DNA of 64,000 bases from Argyresthia goedartella (Eukaryota > Arthropoda > Insecta > Lepidoptera > Argyresthiidae), in contig OX463818.1 of assembly GCA_949825045.1 (NCBI GenBank), forward strand, positions 36,472,906-36,536,905. The letters run 5' to 3'. The number at the start of each line of letters is the position of its first letter. The stretch's first letter is position 1. Of this stretch, positions 43,840 through 56,342 are shown piece by piece. The position numbers and the translations under genes were made by a program. Below the pieces are notes generated by a model. It did not search any database. It was given only the letters and a program-made list of their open reading frames with translations, and was not told where the DNA came from.

Positions 43840-45749
43840 ATGATGTATTTAGACATTTTGGAAATGGCCTACGAGTCTGATGTGGCCATTGTGCGAGCCC
43901 AACATAAAAAAGATAATCGGGGTGCACGACTTCAAAATGTACCTTTTAAGTTGAGTGATATGCACTTTGTCAAAAGATATCGACTATCAAAAGAGTTAGC
44001 TCGTGGACTAATTACTGAGTTAACGCCTCATCTGCCACCAACTTTACGCTCAGATGCTTTGGATGTGGACACCAAGGATAGTTACTTAACACTGCAAAGT
44101 GCTAGAAATGTATCACAATTTACAGCACATGATTGTCTTTTGTTTAGAAAGAACTATTGTTAGCCCATTTCCACTGTTGTTGTGTGAATATTTTAATAGC
44201 AAGCATACATTTTGTTTTAGGTGCTGGTTGCCCTAGCATTTTATGCTACAGGCACATATCAGACCATTGTAGGAGACAGCCGGAAACACTGTGTTTCACA
44301 GTCAAGTGTCTCAAAAAGTGTAAAGGAAGTGACCCTGGCTCTCAACAAGCCTGAGATATTAAATAAATATGTATCATTTCCCTTCCAACTTCATGATAGG
44401 GAGCAAATTGCGAGGGAGTAAGTAACTACAATATATTACCTACATAATTAAATTTGAGCAAATCGACTTTGAAAAAAGGGAAAGTCTCGGGAGAAATTAT
44501 GACAATTACCCATTTATTAGTTTGCCTATCATATAATTTATTTTAGATTATTGTGGTTTGCTACTAAACAATAGCACAAACATACCTACTTTAGTTGGCT
44601 TTCGATTGCGTGGCTTATATTATAATAAGTTTTAATTATTTTCAGATTTTTCAGAAAGTTCAGATTGCCTGGGGTTCTGGCCTGTATAGATGGCACTCAT
44701 GTGTCTATAGTTACCCCTAAAGAACATGAGGAGCGGTACTTTAATAGAAAAGGTTACCATTCTATGAATGTCATGATAGTAAGTTCAACTGTGTATCTAT
44801 TTCGGAGTTAAAAAGAAATTATATTTATGTTTTATTTTACTACATACCTACTTGATATGTTATTGTTATATTTCAGATGTGTGACTCAAATCTAAACATA
44901 TTATGTGTGGACGCCAGTTATCCCGGTTCCACACATGATAGTGTTGTATGGGCCAATCATTACCTTAACGCCTATTTAGATAGGCTGCACAGGGTGGAGG
45001 GAGAAGATTTATATGTGTTGGGTATGTATGATTCTTCTTAATTAGAACTTTCAGTCAGAACATTTTTTATTACAACAAAACTTAATTCCTAGTCATTTAC
45101 TATTATAATAATGATATAGTCTTGTAGATATTTCAGAATTAGGGATTGCAGTTTTCACATTTATTATGGTGTCCCTTATTTCATAGATACCATAGATAGA
45201 AAGTACACTTATTTTGCAGGAGACTCGGGTTACCCTTTGAGGAGTACAACGATGATTCCCATGACAAACCCCACACCAGGGACCCCAGAGGAGTTATACC
45301 AAAAACTTCATCTGTCTGCCAGGAGTGTAGTTGAGCGTTGCATAGGAGTTTTGAAAGCTCGCTTCAGGTAAATTAATCTAGTCATTGTAAATATTTGCTC
45401 ATTTTCAAATTCTTATAAACACAAAAAAAAGTGCTGAACTATAAGTATATGTCTTTTCCACAGGTGCCTGTTGGCAGACAGGAAAATGCATTACGCGCCA
45501 CATGCAGCTGCAAGGATCACCAATGCTTGTTGTGTGCTTCACAACATAGCACACAGAGCCCGCGTAGCATACACTCCACTTACGGCGGAGGAGGCGGCTC
45601 GTGAGCGTAGGCTCAATGAAGGCGCAAACGGCGGGCCTCCGCCTCGCGCTTCAACTGCAGCACATCGTCTCATGTCCGAATTGGAGTTAGGCCGCGCGCG
45701 GAGGAACGCGATTGCCGACAGACTTTGGACGAATAATAATATGATATAA
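43840..45749 (+). CDS. Harbinger transposase (HARBI1-like DDE nuclease), six exons
   Basis: Exons: 43840-44076, 44221-44416, 44646-44779, 44878-45021, 45220-45368 and 45464-45749. Joined, they give MMYLDILEMAYES, LPPTLRSDALDVDTK, VLVALAFYATGTYQTIVGD, VLACIDGTHVSIV (first catalytic Asp), VDASYPGSTHDSVVW (second Asp), LGDSGYPLRS and SVVERCIGVLKARFR (Glu region), then a C-terminal CCVLHNIA segment. Family, motif order and length fit an intact DDE transposase. Every splice site is canonical except the first donor, which reads AAG|GATAGT; a GT-to-GA change there would block normal splicing of exon 1. Confidence 0.85.
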
Positions 45750-46100
45750 AATAAATGAAATATGGGTAATTGCAGTTAATTAGTTTTATTCATATGTCTA
45801 CCTTTATTGGAGTGTGGAGGAAATAAACAGTTACCAAGTAAAGTGGTCCCTCAGTGGGCATGTTTGTATTATTACGTTATGTTTAACTCGTTTAGTGTGG
45901 TGTCCACAAGCAACTTAGACAACCAAGGGACACCTTGACTTTGGTATAAAGATTTTTGTAGATTATCTACTGATCATCGAGGTAAGCAATTGGTTTTAAG
46001 GTCGATGCTACTGATCATCTTCTTGTCCTTGTTGGGGTTGGGTACAAAACTGAAAAAAAAATATCTGTAGTTTATAAGTTTTTAGTGTAGTTTTATAAAA

Positions 46101-46169
46101 AATCTGTAGTTTAAAGGTAAGAAATTGTATCCGCACTGGATACAATTTCTTACCTTTAAACTACAGATT
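46101..46169. repeat. Perfect palindrome, 32-base arms, 5-base loop
   Basis: Arms 46101-46132 and 46138-46169 (aatctgtagtttaaaggtaa...) are exact reverse complements around GCACT, in the non-coding part of the Harbinger element. Confidence 0.93.
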
Positions 46170-46507
46170 GCATGAATAAATAAATTATAAATAAAAAAAT
46201 TAAAGCATAATCTAACAATTACAGGAAAAGTCTATTCGTGAGAAAAAATATACATAATAATGGGCATTAAAACTCGAGAGTGGGCTTATGAAACGAGCCG
46301 AAGGCGAGTATTAGGCTGGTCGTAACCTGCGGTTTTTGGACGCAGTAAAGGGTTTATGATACGTGTGTAGATAAAAAGATTTAATTCTTCTTTTGAAAAA
46401 TGTATTTATGGAAGTATAAGTATGGTTATTGAAATTATACTAAGGAAAATTATTTTTTTATTACCATTATTTAAGGGCATAATTTCTACTTAACTAATTC
46501 CTACCTA

Positions 46508-48212
46508 TTAAAGAGAGAATAAAATTACCTTCTTCGTGAATCTATCAATGTTTTGAGAGATTAATTTGAAAGACTCTGCTACAGTATTGAGTGCTTCAGC
46601 ATTCTGCAGAGCAGCCCGAGAAGTATTTAGTGCAGCCTCTGCCCCCAGCTGTTCCACTCCCAATACCATGATCCTTGACTGATCTAATATATATTTATAT
46701 TCCAGCAAGCAGAAGCTTGCTGGAATATAAATAAAACAATTTGTTGGTTAGATTATGAAATAATCTAATAATAATAAAATATAGCGTCAACGCTATATTT
46801 TATTATTATTAGATTAACTTAACTATAACTTAACTTTAACTATAAATAATGACTACTTACAATGTGCTTGCTGAGCAGCTTGTTCCTGTGTCGAGGCTGT
46901 GGTTTGTGTTCTTTGGCGCTCTGAGGTACGACGCGCCCGAAGTACAACTCTATCTGTAAATAAAACACAATTAGATAAGTATTTTACTTTGATTATAAAT
47001 ACTTATGATTAAGGAAAATCACAAACAATTGAACTGTTTACTTACCTGCTGTAGATACCCATGGCGTGTCTGTAGATTCCACAGATGTAGCATTCTGGAT
47101 AGAAGTTCCTCGCAACCAGCTTGATGCAGCTGCTGTGGACGTAAATAAAAAACAATTATTTACTTTGATTAAAGACAATAAAAAACAGTCTCCTAACCTG
47201 CTGAAGATGCCTTTGGCGTGTCTGCAGAGTCAAATGGAATGTCTAAGCTGAAATTAAATAGTGTTTTTTTTACTCAGATATTAAATAAATACAAACACTT
47301 AAAGTACTTAAAATAGTTAAGAAGCTAACAAAACATTTACCATATTAATATAACTTACAATGTGTGTGGCGGTGTTGTTGTAGGCTCTAATTGTATTTCC
47401 AGCTCTTCCTCCTCAATGTTAGAAGCATCGTCCTGCAATAAATACCTACATATAATACATCAAGAATGATATTATGAAATAAATGAGAAGATGATTAATA
47501 ATTAAAAATTTATAACAGCCCTGACATAATAAATGAAATCTTGAAGTCTAAAATTTGGCTGCCTCGTTTCCTTGTTAAGCTGATAACTTTAGAGTCATAC
47601 ACACACATACATACATACACACACATACAGACGTTTCAAACCTATAACACCCCGCTTTTTCTTCGGAGGTTAAAAATAGATGTGGAATCTACTTATTATA
47701 CTCTTGAATACTTACAACACTTGAGGCCAATTGGTCTTGCATCACACCAGACAGGGGACCAACATCCAGGCCTATAATATTGGCCACTCTACTCTCCAGT
47801 GGAGACAAAGAAACCTCATTGTTAGGCCCACCACCAGTACCCTGTCGCCCAGTATTTATCGCAGTTAATTTGGCCCGCAACTTACATTTTTGGTCACTCC
47901 AAACCTGAAACACATTAACTTTGAAATTGTAGTACTTTGCTAAACATCATACAGCATCTAACGGGAAAGTTTCAAAAAAAAACTAAGATACTACAAGATA
48001 GAAGATCTACAAACCTTGGCCCATTCCCTTGCAGTCCTAACTGGTCCAAAAGGGTTGAGCAAGTCTGCGCAATCCCTCCACAGCCGGTCTGCTGTCGCAC
48101 GATATTCTTTCGACTTTACTCTGCCTAGAGCAAGGTCTCGATGACCCTCCATAAACTCCGTCAACATCTCAATTTGTCGAATAGTGGTTACCTTGCGGCG
48201 ATGCTGCTCCAT
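46508..48212 (-). CDS. Harbinger SANT/Myb-like DNA-binding protein, at least seven exons
   Basis: The start MEQHRRKVTTIRQIEML is at 48212. The first exon ends ...PVRTAREWAK with donor gtttgt (about 48016). The next, from about 47904, encodes VWSDQKCKLRAKLTAI and GGGPNNEVSLSPLESRVANIIGL. This is the conserved trihelix pattern of Harbinger partner proteins, which carry the transposase to the nucleus and bind the termini. Further exons near 47350-47430, 47195-47250, 47050-47130, 46862-46955 and 46510-46710 keep phase with canonical splice sites. The final exon was not located. Confidence 0.78.
46692..46733. repeat. Perfect palindrome, 19-base arms, 4-base loop
   Basis: Arms 46692-46710 and 46715-46733 around AGAA. 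It overlaps the 5' boundary of the SANT-gene exon at 46510-46710, so the acceptor (tccag) and part of the exon belong to the palindrome. Confidence 0.9.
46761..46816. repeat. Perfect palindrome, 26-base arms, 4-base loop
   Basis: Arms 46761-46786 and 46791-46816 (taatctaataataataaaat...) around TCAA, only 28 bases from the previous palindrome. Confidence 0.93.
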
Positions 48213-48542
48213 TTTTAGAAAGTTAGTCTTCGTTCAGCTCAACTTGTGAACATAAAAATCAAATTCCACGAAATTCCCGCCCAAATCGTTCTCGAATGAG
48301 AAACGCTAAATCGACGGTCGATTATACATAATCGATGCTACATCTCTAATGTTTTGATACAAAAAGTTTAGTAATCTGTGATACCAGCGGTTCATTTTCA
48401 TTTCAACTTCGGTCAACACTTATACGTTAGCGCGATACCGAATTTCAATGAACCGAACCAAAGTTGAATTACAACTGGAACTGAACCAGAACCAAACCTT
48501 TGACGTTCTTTGACTATACAAAATAGCGCGATCGGCCCCCTG

Positions 48543-49062
48543 TACTATTTTCATTTTATTTCTGTCGTTTCTCTCCAATGAAGCATCCATTGATGTTTAA
48601 TATTCGTTCTAATGTCGGTTTTGCAATCTGAAGCTGGCAACTTAATGTTCTTGACAGGTATTTGGTGAATATTGGGGGTTTTTATTATAGAGCTGGCAAG
48701 TTTATCAGCGAGTTCGTTGCCAGAGACGCCAATGTGAGATGTGTCCAAAACAAACTTATTTCTCTATCTTGATTGAGCCAAAGCCTACTAATTTTCTGCC
48801 TTTTGTTATAAATAATATAGTTTGTGCTACCATTGTAGGTGGGATTTGTCAGTGCCATTAAAACGCTCATGCTGTCCGAAATTATCAACCATTTCTTGAA
48901 ACTGAGGTTAGTTGATTCTATATATTCTAAAGATGCATAAATGGCTTGAGCTTCTGCTGTGTATATACTTGCATTTGATGGCAATCTGAACCAATGTCCC
49001 AATTTAGTGACAGGATCATAGTATGTAAGCCATGGAGACGTTTTCGTTACATTTCGAGCCAT
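48543..49062 (-). pseudogene. RNase H domain of the I/LOA-like LINE
   Basis: Two overlapping frames give IYTAEAQAIYASLEYIES, WLIISDSMSVLMAL and then WTH..HIGVSGNELADKLASS, which are the conserved blocks of RNase H. A frame change lies between 48685 and 48748. Stops follow near 48560, just before the Harbinger junction. Confidence 0.82.
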
Positions 49063-49076
49063 CTGTATAAATTTGT

Positions 49077-51167
49077 CTAAACTCTGTGTTCATCCAATTT
49101 ATTGTAAGCTGCATATTTATCACTCAGTGTCCTATCTATGTGAATCTTTAATCCACAGAATTTGCTCTCATATGATCCTTCATAACAAGGCAAAGTACTA
49201 CTATTGTAGATATTATATTTACTCTTATAAGTTAAAGTTTCTTGAATGTTACAAGTTAAAAAGTTATTAGAGTTAAGCATTAGTAGTTTAGAAAGAAGGA
49301 GATTGCCATCTTCAGACAACAACTTGATAATGAAATTAAGTTTTAAATTATTGAATCTGATCATTAATGGACACAAGTTACACTCAACCTGCATTGAATT
49401 AATAAGAGATGACTTAAAGGCTCCTAAGATTAATCTTAAATTTATATTTTGGATCTTTTCAAGTTTATCTACTAATTTTGGATCTATACAATAACAGAAA
49501 AAACCATAGTCAAAGTGACTTCTTACAAGGGCTTTGTATAGAGTTAAAATAATCTTAGGATCGGCACCCCAATGGCTGCCAACCAAAGATCTTAAAGTGT
49601 TGGTAGCTCTTAAAGCTCGTTCCGTTATGCAATCAACATATCTACACCATGAGAGATTCTGTGTAAAAACTACACCCAAAAATTTTATTTGAGATTGAAT
49701 TGGTAATAAGTTATTGTCATATTGTAGCTTAACTGGGATGACTTTTTTCTTTGAGAATATGACTACTTTACTTTTAGCTGGACTAATTTCTAGATTTAAA
49801 TATTGAAAGTAACTAACTATGTAATTTTTCCAGTGCTACATTTAATTTTTGAGTTGTGTGTGTGATGTTATTACCACTGTAATAAATAGCCAAATCATCG
49901 GCAAACTGTAAGTTGCTGACTTCTGTTCCTAACATTTCATTGAGCCTGTGGATGTAGAGAATAACAATAAAGGGCTCAAAATGCCACCTTGACAGACGCC
50001 TTTAGTTCACAATCTAGGCCCAAAAATATTATTGCAAATCATCTTAACATAAACTTCTCTTCCACTGATAAACTCATAAATCCACCTAACACATTTTTCT
50101 GGTATTCCCAAAGAAGAAAGAATGGTACATAAAACAGAATGATTAATGTTATTGAATGCTCCTACAATATCGAAAAAAATACAGACAAGATGTTTATTAC
50201 TGTTAACCGCAGCGTCACTATCATGGAAGAGATGCCCTATACTTTCTCTTGCTGACCGACCGCGACGAAACCCTAACTGATTTCTTGGAAGAATATGATT
50301 GGATTCAATATAAAACTCAAGACCGTGTTTCATAAGTTGCTCAAAAAGTTTACCTGCACAAGATGTTAATGCAATGGGACGGTAAGAGTCTGCATCATTT
50401 GGATCTTTTCCTGCTTTTAGAATTGGAACCAAGCAATCTTGTTTCCACTCTTTTGGAATTATTTATTGTTCCCAGAGTAAATTTAAAGTATTTAAAAATT
50501 TCACAAGGCAATCTGTTTCCAGTTTTTGAAACATTTTGTAAGAAATGCAATCTAAACCAAAGGTTGTGTCTTTACGTGACTTGATAGCTGCTTTTAACTC
50601 ATCTATGGTGAATGAATTGATAATGTAACTATTGGTGGGGTTTACGGAAGAAGTAATATTTATTTGCATTGGTTGTGAAACAAAGTCAGGTGTATATTTC
50701 CTTAAAAAGTTATTTATCCAAAATATTTCATTATTATTATTTAGTTTCGTACTTTTACTGTAGGATTTATTAAATTTACGCATAGTTTGCCAAATTTTAG
50801 AAATTGGAGTGGATCTATTTATTTCAGTACAGTATTCCTTCCAACTATTTAATCTTTCTAATTTAATAATAAGTTTTTTCTCAGCCTGCATTTTTTTTTA
50901 ATTAATATAGTTTAAATCACTAGGATCTTGTTTAAATATAATAAAAGCTTCTATACTTTTTTGAACTGCATTAGCACACTTTTCATTTCACCATGGCAGA
51001 GGAGGATGCCGGTATTTAAAATTGCTTCCTGTCTGTTTCGAGCTATTATTATTCATATTTGAATTTTGGGCCTGACTTCTAAACATCGATTGATTAATAG
51101 CTTTATGAATGATATCACAATAGTCATAGTAAGACTGTAGAGGATCGTTAAGGTTAATAATAAATTC
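49077..51167 (-). pseudogene. Reverse transcriptase and linker of the I/LOA-like LINE
   Basis: From the right: linker (KEFIINLNDPLQSYYDYC, LPWWNEKC-like segment near 50995), then ELKAAIKSRKDTTFGLDCIS, VPILKAGKDPNDADSYRPIAL, FFDIVGAFNNINHSVL, QGGILSPLL near 49990, and LGVVFTQNLSWCRYV leading into the thumb and C-terminal region (49679-49077). At least three frameshifts or stops separate the pieces. Confidence 0.82.
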
Positions 51168-51377
51168 TTTAATAATAATAATAATAATAAAACATTTATT
51201 TTCAGAAAACACGGTTCCATAGTATTGTTAGTACAAAAAGAGAATTTCCTAATCTATGTTACACCTTAAAATAAAATAAAAATAAATAAGTAAGCAACTT
51301 ATGGTGGATAGCGAGGTAGAGAAGAGGCCTGTACCCAGCAGTGGGTAGGTGTGGGCAGATTGAAGATGATGATGAGC

Positions 51378-54300
51378 CTATTTATCCGGCGAGGTGCCGG
51401 TCACCACCTTGATCCAGTGCTTTAAAATAGGTCCTTCGACCCTATCTGCTATAACATTCAGGATACCGCTGGTGCTGCCGCGAACTCTGTGCATTAGTGA
51501 GGCCACGCGTTTTCTTATTATTGCATGAAACCCGTCCGTGCGGGCTTCTGCAAACATGCCTGACGCACTACAGAATCGCGGCAACCCCAGCAGCATCCTA
51601 AATCCGTTGTTGTACTGGACTCGAAGGGCGTCTATGGACTTTTGAGTATAGCTGACCCACAGGCTGCTCGTGTAAAAGGATTGGCAGTAAGCCTTAAACA
51701 AAGTAATTTTTACTTGATGTGTGCAACGAGCAAACCTGCGCGCCAGCATGTTCACCCTCACCGCCAACGCCCTCCGTTCCCTATTAATGTCCAGGTCGTC
51801 TCTCAGGTCATTGGTTACAATGTGTCCCAGATATTTAAAGCTTGTAACACTCAATAACTCCTGACCGTACAATTTTATAGGAGGCACATTACTAGGCGAC
51901 TTAGTTCCCTTTTTAAATATCATTACTTCAGTCTTTTTAACATTATATCGTAATCCATGGGTCTCAGCATATGACTCACAAGTACTTAAAAGATTTCTCA
52001 ATCCTCTTACTGATGGACTCAGCGGCACCATGTCATCGGCATAGCTTATGTTATTCGCACTTTTCCCACTTACATAGCAACCCGCATGCATGCTGCTGAG
52101 CCCACCAATGAGATTATTTACATATAAGTTGAAAAGCTTCGGAGACGTGAGTTCCCCCTGTCTCACTCCGCATTCCAATTTGTACTTTTCAGAGTAAGCA
52201 CTCCCCCACCTGACTCTGTTCATCTGATGGCCATACCAATATTTAAGTATATTTACAGTTTCCATCGGTAGGTTTGCTTCTCGACACTTATCCCACAGGA
52301 TATCATAAGAGACTAAATCGAAGGCCTTCGAGAGATCTAAAAAACATGCATATACACAGTCGGTCCATAAGTTCTGTCACAAATATTTTGCCGCATAGTA
52401 AATAATACCAAGTTTTATTTAATTAAATACTATATATGGTTTGATAGCTCATTAAATACTGATAAATTAGAACGATTATTGGATTTAAATGCTTAAAGCC
52501 ATATTACACAAATGCTAGTTTCTTCAGAGATTTTGCACTCTTTTACCCAATCAAAAATACGGACGTGATTCACTTTATCTTTTTTCCATGACTCTTAAAA
52601 CCTTTCAAACTTACGTGAGATTTTAGTCGGAACCCTCCCTGAACCCATTACCTTCATTTTGAAGCATAAGATAACTAAGTCTGGGTAAAACTAATTTTCA
52701 TATTCACATTTTACGTAGTGTATTTGTTGCCCACAAGATCATTTTTATACGTTTTTCTGAAAACGTAAAAAGTACGTAAAGTTCTTTTGGGAGCAGTTGG
52801 AACTGAAAGCTAACAGAAAATCAAATGCTAGTTGTTAAGCATGGTCTAAAATCGAGGTTTCAGAATAAATAAAAAAACCTTGTTGGTTATCTGGAACACT
52901 GTTTTTTTTATTAAATTTGTGGTAAGTGGTATTTTTGTCAGTTGCGGCGTGTTTTGGGTTCGCGATTGTCTCAAGTTATAAGTTTTTTTTATCATATTGC
53001 GATAATCGTACAAAATGTATTGTATTGCAATTTGATTCGTATAAAATAAGCTTTTTAAACATGTATAATACGAATAAGAAAAAGTTTATTGCTGAGTTTT
53101 ATCTATCAAAAACCTTGTGACAGAACTTAAGGACCGACTATGTACGTTAGTGTTTCTTTCAGTATAGTATCTTACAGTTTGCTTGAGAGCCAGTATCGCA
53201 CTTTCTGTAGACAATCCAGACCTAAACCCAAATTGTCCATCATTAAGCTGGAGATGCTTATCCAGTTGGTCGTCAAGCAAGCCATCAAAAACTTTAGCCA
53301 GTACCGTTGCGAGTGAGATAGGTCTGTAGTTGTTAGTATCTGATACGTCTCCTGTCTTGTTTTTTACTATAGTCTCCATCATATCCTGTGGGAGATATTC
53401 ATGTTTCACACAAAACGTATAGAACATTGACAAAATTCTGGGGAGATGAACTCCCGCGTGCTGGATATGTTCAATGCTGAGCCCGTCATGCCCGGGTGAT
53501 TTTCCACGTGTCATGTTGTTTACAATGAAAGCCACTTGTTTGGTTGAAAAACTAGTCTTATTGTCCCGTTCACAACAGCGCTCAACACTGATCACACTGT
53601 GCTTTGGCACTAAGGGCGATTCCACTTTAAAATGTTTACAGAATAGGTCAGCTATATCCTTCGGTTCTACTATACCATTTACAGATACTGGTAAACTAGT
53701 TTTAGGGTTTAACTTCTTAGTACATTTCCAAAAATTAGAAAAGTTTTTTGCCTGTCGATGTGTAGCTATTAGGTCCATTTTGATCTGTTCCTGATTATTT
53801 TGGCACCATTGAAAACTTTTCTACTGTCACACATTTCTTGGTAAATAGGCCCTAATTTAGGCTTGCCGTAGTCAATCCATTGTAGAAACTTCAGTCTGGC
53901 AAGTGAATGTGACTCTCTAACATGTCTATTCCATCCTGTAACATACTTTTTCTTAACTGGATTTTTATTACGGCTGATCATTGCTGGTTCACTTAGAACA
54001 TTTACAATTAAACTATACATATCGTCTATAATATTTCTATCACAAATGTTATCACAACCGTTATCACAACATTGCCTAAATTCCTCCGGAAAGTCAATTT
54101 CCCGTAGTTTAGTGTGACACAAACTAGAATATGCACTTATCTCCCCCGGTTCTCTGCTACCCCATCTTACCCCAGTGCACTCATCATAACTATTATTAAC
54201 TAGCTTTTTTCTTATCACACCTAAATTACAATAGAACATTATAGGGAAGTGATCAGAACAAAACACATCATACTTCACTTCAACTTTAGTAATAGTAGTA

Positions 54301-54930
54301 GTACGGTGAGCTGATTGCGTCTGTAAACAGTGATCTAACCACCGTCTGGTCCCGTGAGCCTCACTGATATATGTATCATTTCCCGAGTCTATACCTAAAT
54401 ACTCAAAGTTCGCACAAAGCCATTTTTGTTCGGTACAAAATGACAGCATTTCGTTACAGAAGGATGTATAAGGATGCGCGTTAAAGTCACCTAAGATAAA
54501 TACTGACTCACTTTCACAACTTTCTATAATTGCACTAAGTTCACATAAACAGTCGCTAAATTCCGCTAGGTTGGCCGGCGCCTCATACGGCATATACACA
54601 CACAATATTACTATAGATTGGTTACACGTAGTTATTTTAATACCGGTTATACGCACATTATTACTGTTAATTACTTGAACATGATGAAACATACTTTTTC
54701 GCCATAAAATTGCCACACCACCGTACGGTCTTCCTTTCAGTATGCCTGTAGATAAGTCGACCGCCGATTTCCCCGTAAATTCAAAATCTTCGTCTATGTT
54801 ACCTAGATAAGGTATGTCGTACGGAGGCAGCCAAGTTTCTTGTAGCGCCTCTTCTAGTATCTGCCTCCTTACATAGTGATTGCAGACAAAACGTCGCGCT
54901 TTTGGCCGATTTGCAGTTATATATAACTAA
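51378..54930 (-). pseudogene. ORF2 of the second LINE: endonuclease and RT
   Basis: The endonuclease starts near 54900 (LQETWLPPYDIPYLG), with GDFNAHPYTSF and SDHFPIMF. The RT has KNKTGDVSDTNNYRPISLATV, GQFGFRSGLSTESAIL, CFLDLSKAFDLVSYD (across the MITE), GVRQGELTSPKLFNLYVN and catalytic ISYADDMVPL. Only two breaks are seen: a frameshift near 53775 and the mariner-type MITE at 52355-53142. When the MITE and one TA are removed, NTNVYACFLDLSKAFD reads through. Confidence 0.87.
52355..53142. mobile_element. Mariner-type MITE, 788 bases
   Basis: Inverted ends CA(c/t)AGTCGGTCC(a/t)TAAGTTCTGTCAC on both sides, about 26 bases with two mismatches. A TA dinucleotide duplication lies at 52353-52354 and 53143-53144, as expected for Tc1/mariner. 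No transposase is encoded inside. Confidence 0.88.
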
Positions 54931-54977
54931 TTATCCTGGTCTGGCTTAATTCCGTTGTTGTTGTTACTGTGGTATTG

Positions 54978-56236
54978 TTACTGGCCATTTTTAGTTTCGT
55001 TAATTATAACCGTGCCTTCATCTACGTTATCATTGACTACTTTTCTGAAAATGAAATATCTTCGAAAGAATATATCACAGGGCCATAGTTCATCGTCGTC
55101 AAACAAAGACAGTTTTTGGTGAGGTACATAAATTTTATAAGAATCATAGTCCTTTGACTCTTTCGTATCTACTTTTTCCGGTCGGACCACAACGTTTGTC
55201 TTTTCAAGTATATATTTACTAATATGCTCTGACTTTGTCTCCTTGGAAACGTTGTATATATACAAGGGTACTCTTTTCTCTGCCGCCTTAAACAAACACG
55301 TCTCATCGACACGAGCATTGCCTTTTCTACCAGTGAACCGTGACTGATTATTAGGCTTCTTTCTATGCCTCACGACCTGTATCCAGCCTCCACCACACTC
55401 ACTGTTTTGAGTATTTAGCGTCGTCGTCTTGCTCTCAGTGCATGATGATGATGTCCTGGCGGCGCCAGCCGTGGTTCGCGTAGTGATATCATAAATCGCT
55501 TGCTTAGAAACAGCTGTTGGAGCGAGCGAGACAGACTGCGACGCCGCTGACGCATAGGTAACCGGCGGCGGTGGTACGGGGAGCGACGGCGGCGGCGACG
55601 GCGGTAGCTGCGCCGGCGGTGATCGCCTACTCTCGACACTTTGTTTCGATGTTATGCTCTCGGGTGACTTAATATTTGCAGTGTGGGGTAGGCCCTCCGG
55701 TCCGCTAGAATTATATACAAAGCTGTCCTGCATGCAATAAGAGCCTCTTTTTTGATTGACAAAGGGCGCACTATTGGGGGCATCGTTCTTCTTTAGCAAT
55801 TCTATTTCTGCTTTTAAACTGTCAATGTCGGTTACAGTTGCATATTGAGTCTGATTGATGCAGTTCTCCTGTGATGACAATGACAATGATGTCCTTCAAT
55901 AGCCTGGTGACATCCACATGATCAAAAGAAACAGACGGCAATTTGTGTAGTTCCCACGCCACAAATATAGGAAGATCTTCGGGATCCGTTTATCAGGGTG
56001 ATTATGTCATCCAAATCTCGCTTAGTTTTACCTCCTCGTTTCCTGATTGTCTTGCGTTTTGACACAGACTCGAATAGCAATACTTTTGCCTGGTTTATAT
56101 CATCCTCCGTGAAAGCAGTTGAGCAAATGCGGACTAGACTCTCCTCGTCCATGACGTCCACTTTATTTATCACAAATGCCAACACTTCATTAATAACGAT
56201 GTTACAACTAGAACATTTTAGCAGGTTCGGCAACAT
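54978..56236 (-). pseudogene. ORF1 of the second LINE
   Basis: The N-terminal piece (56236-55922) begins with a cysteine pair (LLKCSSCNIVINEVL) and FVINKVDVMDEESLVRIC. A coiled coil and a Pro/Ser/Thr-rich region follow, then GGGWIQVVRHRKK and an RRM-like segment RVPLYIYNVSKETKSEHIS near the C-terminus (55886-54978). The protein would bind LINE RNA. Frame changes around 55985 and 55890 break it. Confidence 0.75.
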
Positions 56237-56342
56237 TGTTGCTTCCGCGCAGTCGCGTATCGCACGCGCACAAAACGACCCTTCCGTAGCACGATCCGCG
56301 CGGAACTGTAAGCACAGTGTTGGCGAGCTTTGAAAACTTATT

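Larger units (their letters stand above)
42360..48539 (+). mobile_element. Harbinger DNA transposon (6.2 kb) with two genes
   Basis: Ends: GGGGGCGATCGCGGTA at 42360 and, inverted, GGGGCCGATCGCGCTA at 48539, 14 of 16 matching. Both sides are flanked by CTG (42357-42359 and 48540-48542), the 3-base duplication length expected for Harbinger. It carries a DDE transposase on the plus strand and a SANT/Myb-like DNA-binding protein on the minus strand, in tail-to-tail arrangement. Removing it leaves the interrupted LINE in frame. Confidence 0.9.
51168..56335 (-). mobile_element. Near full-length second LINE inserted in the I/LOA-like LINE
   Basis: Order on the minus strand: 5' region at about 56335, ORF1 (56236-54978), ORF2 (about 54930-51378), then a 3' UTR with the caggcctcttctctacc motif familiar from Lepidoptera, ending in an aataaatg signal and an (ATT)n tail at 51168-51190. 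It separates the endonuclease (56343) from the linker (51167) of the host LINE; the host frame resumes within a residue or two. The clade is not assigned. Confidence 0.85.
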
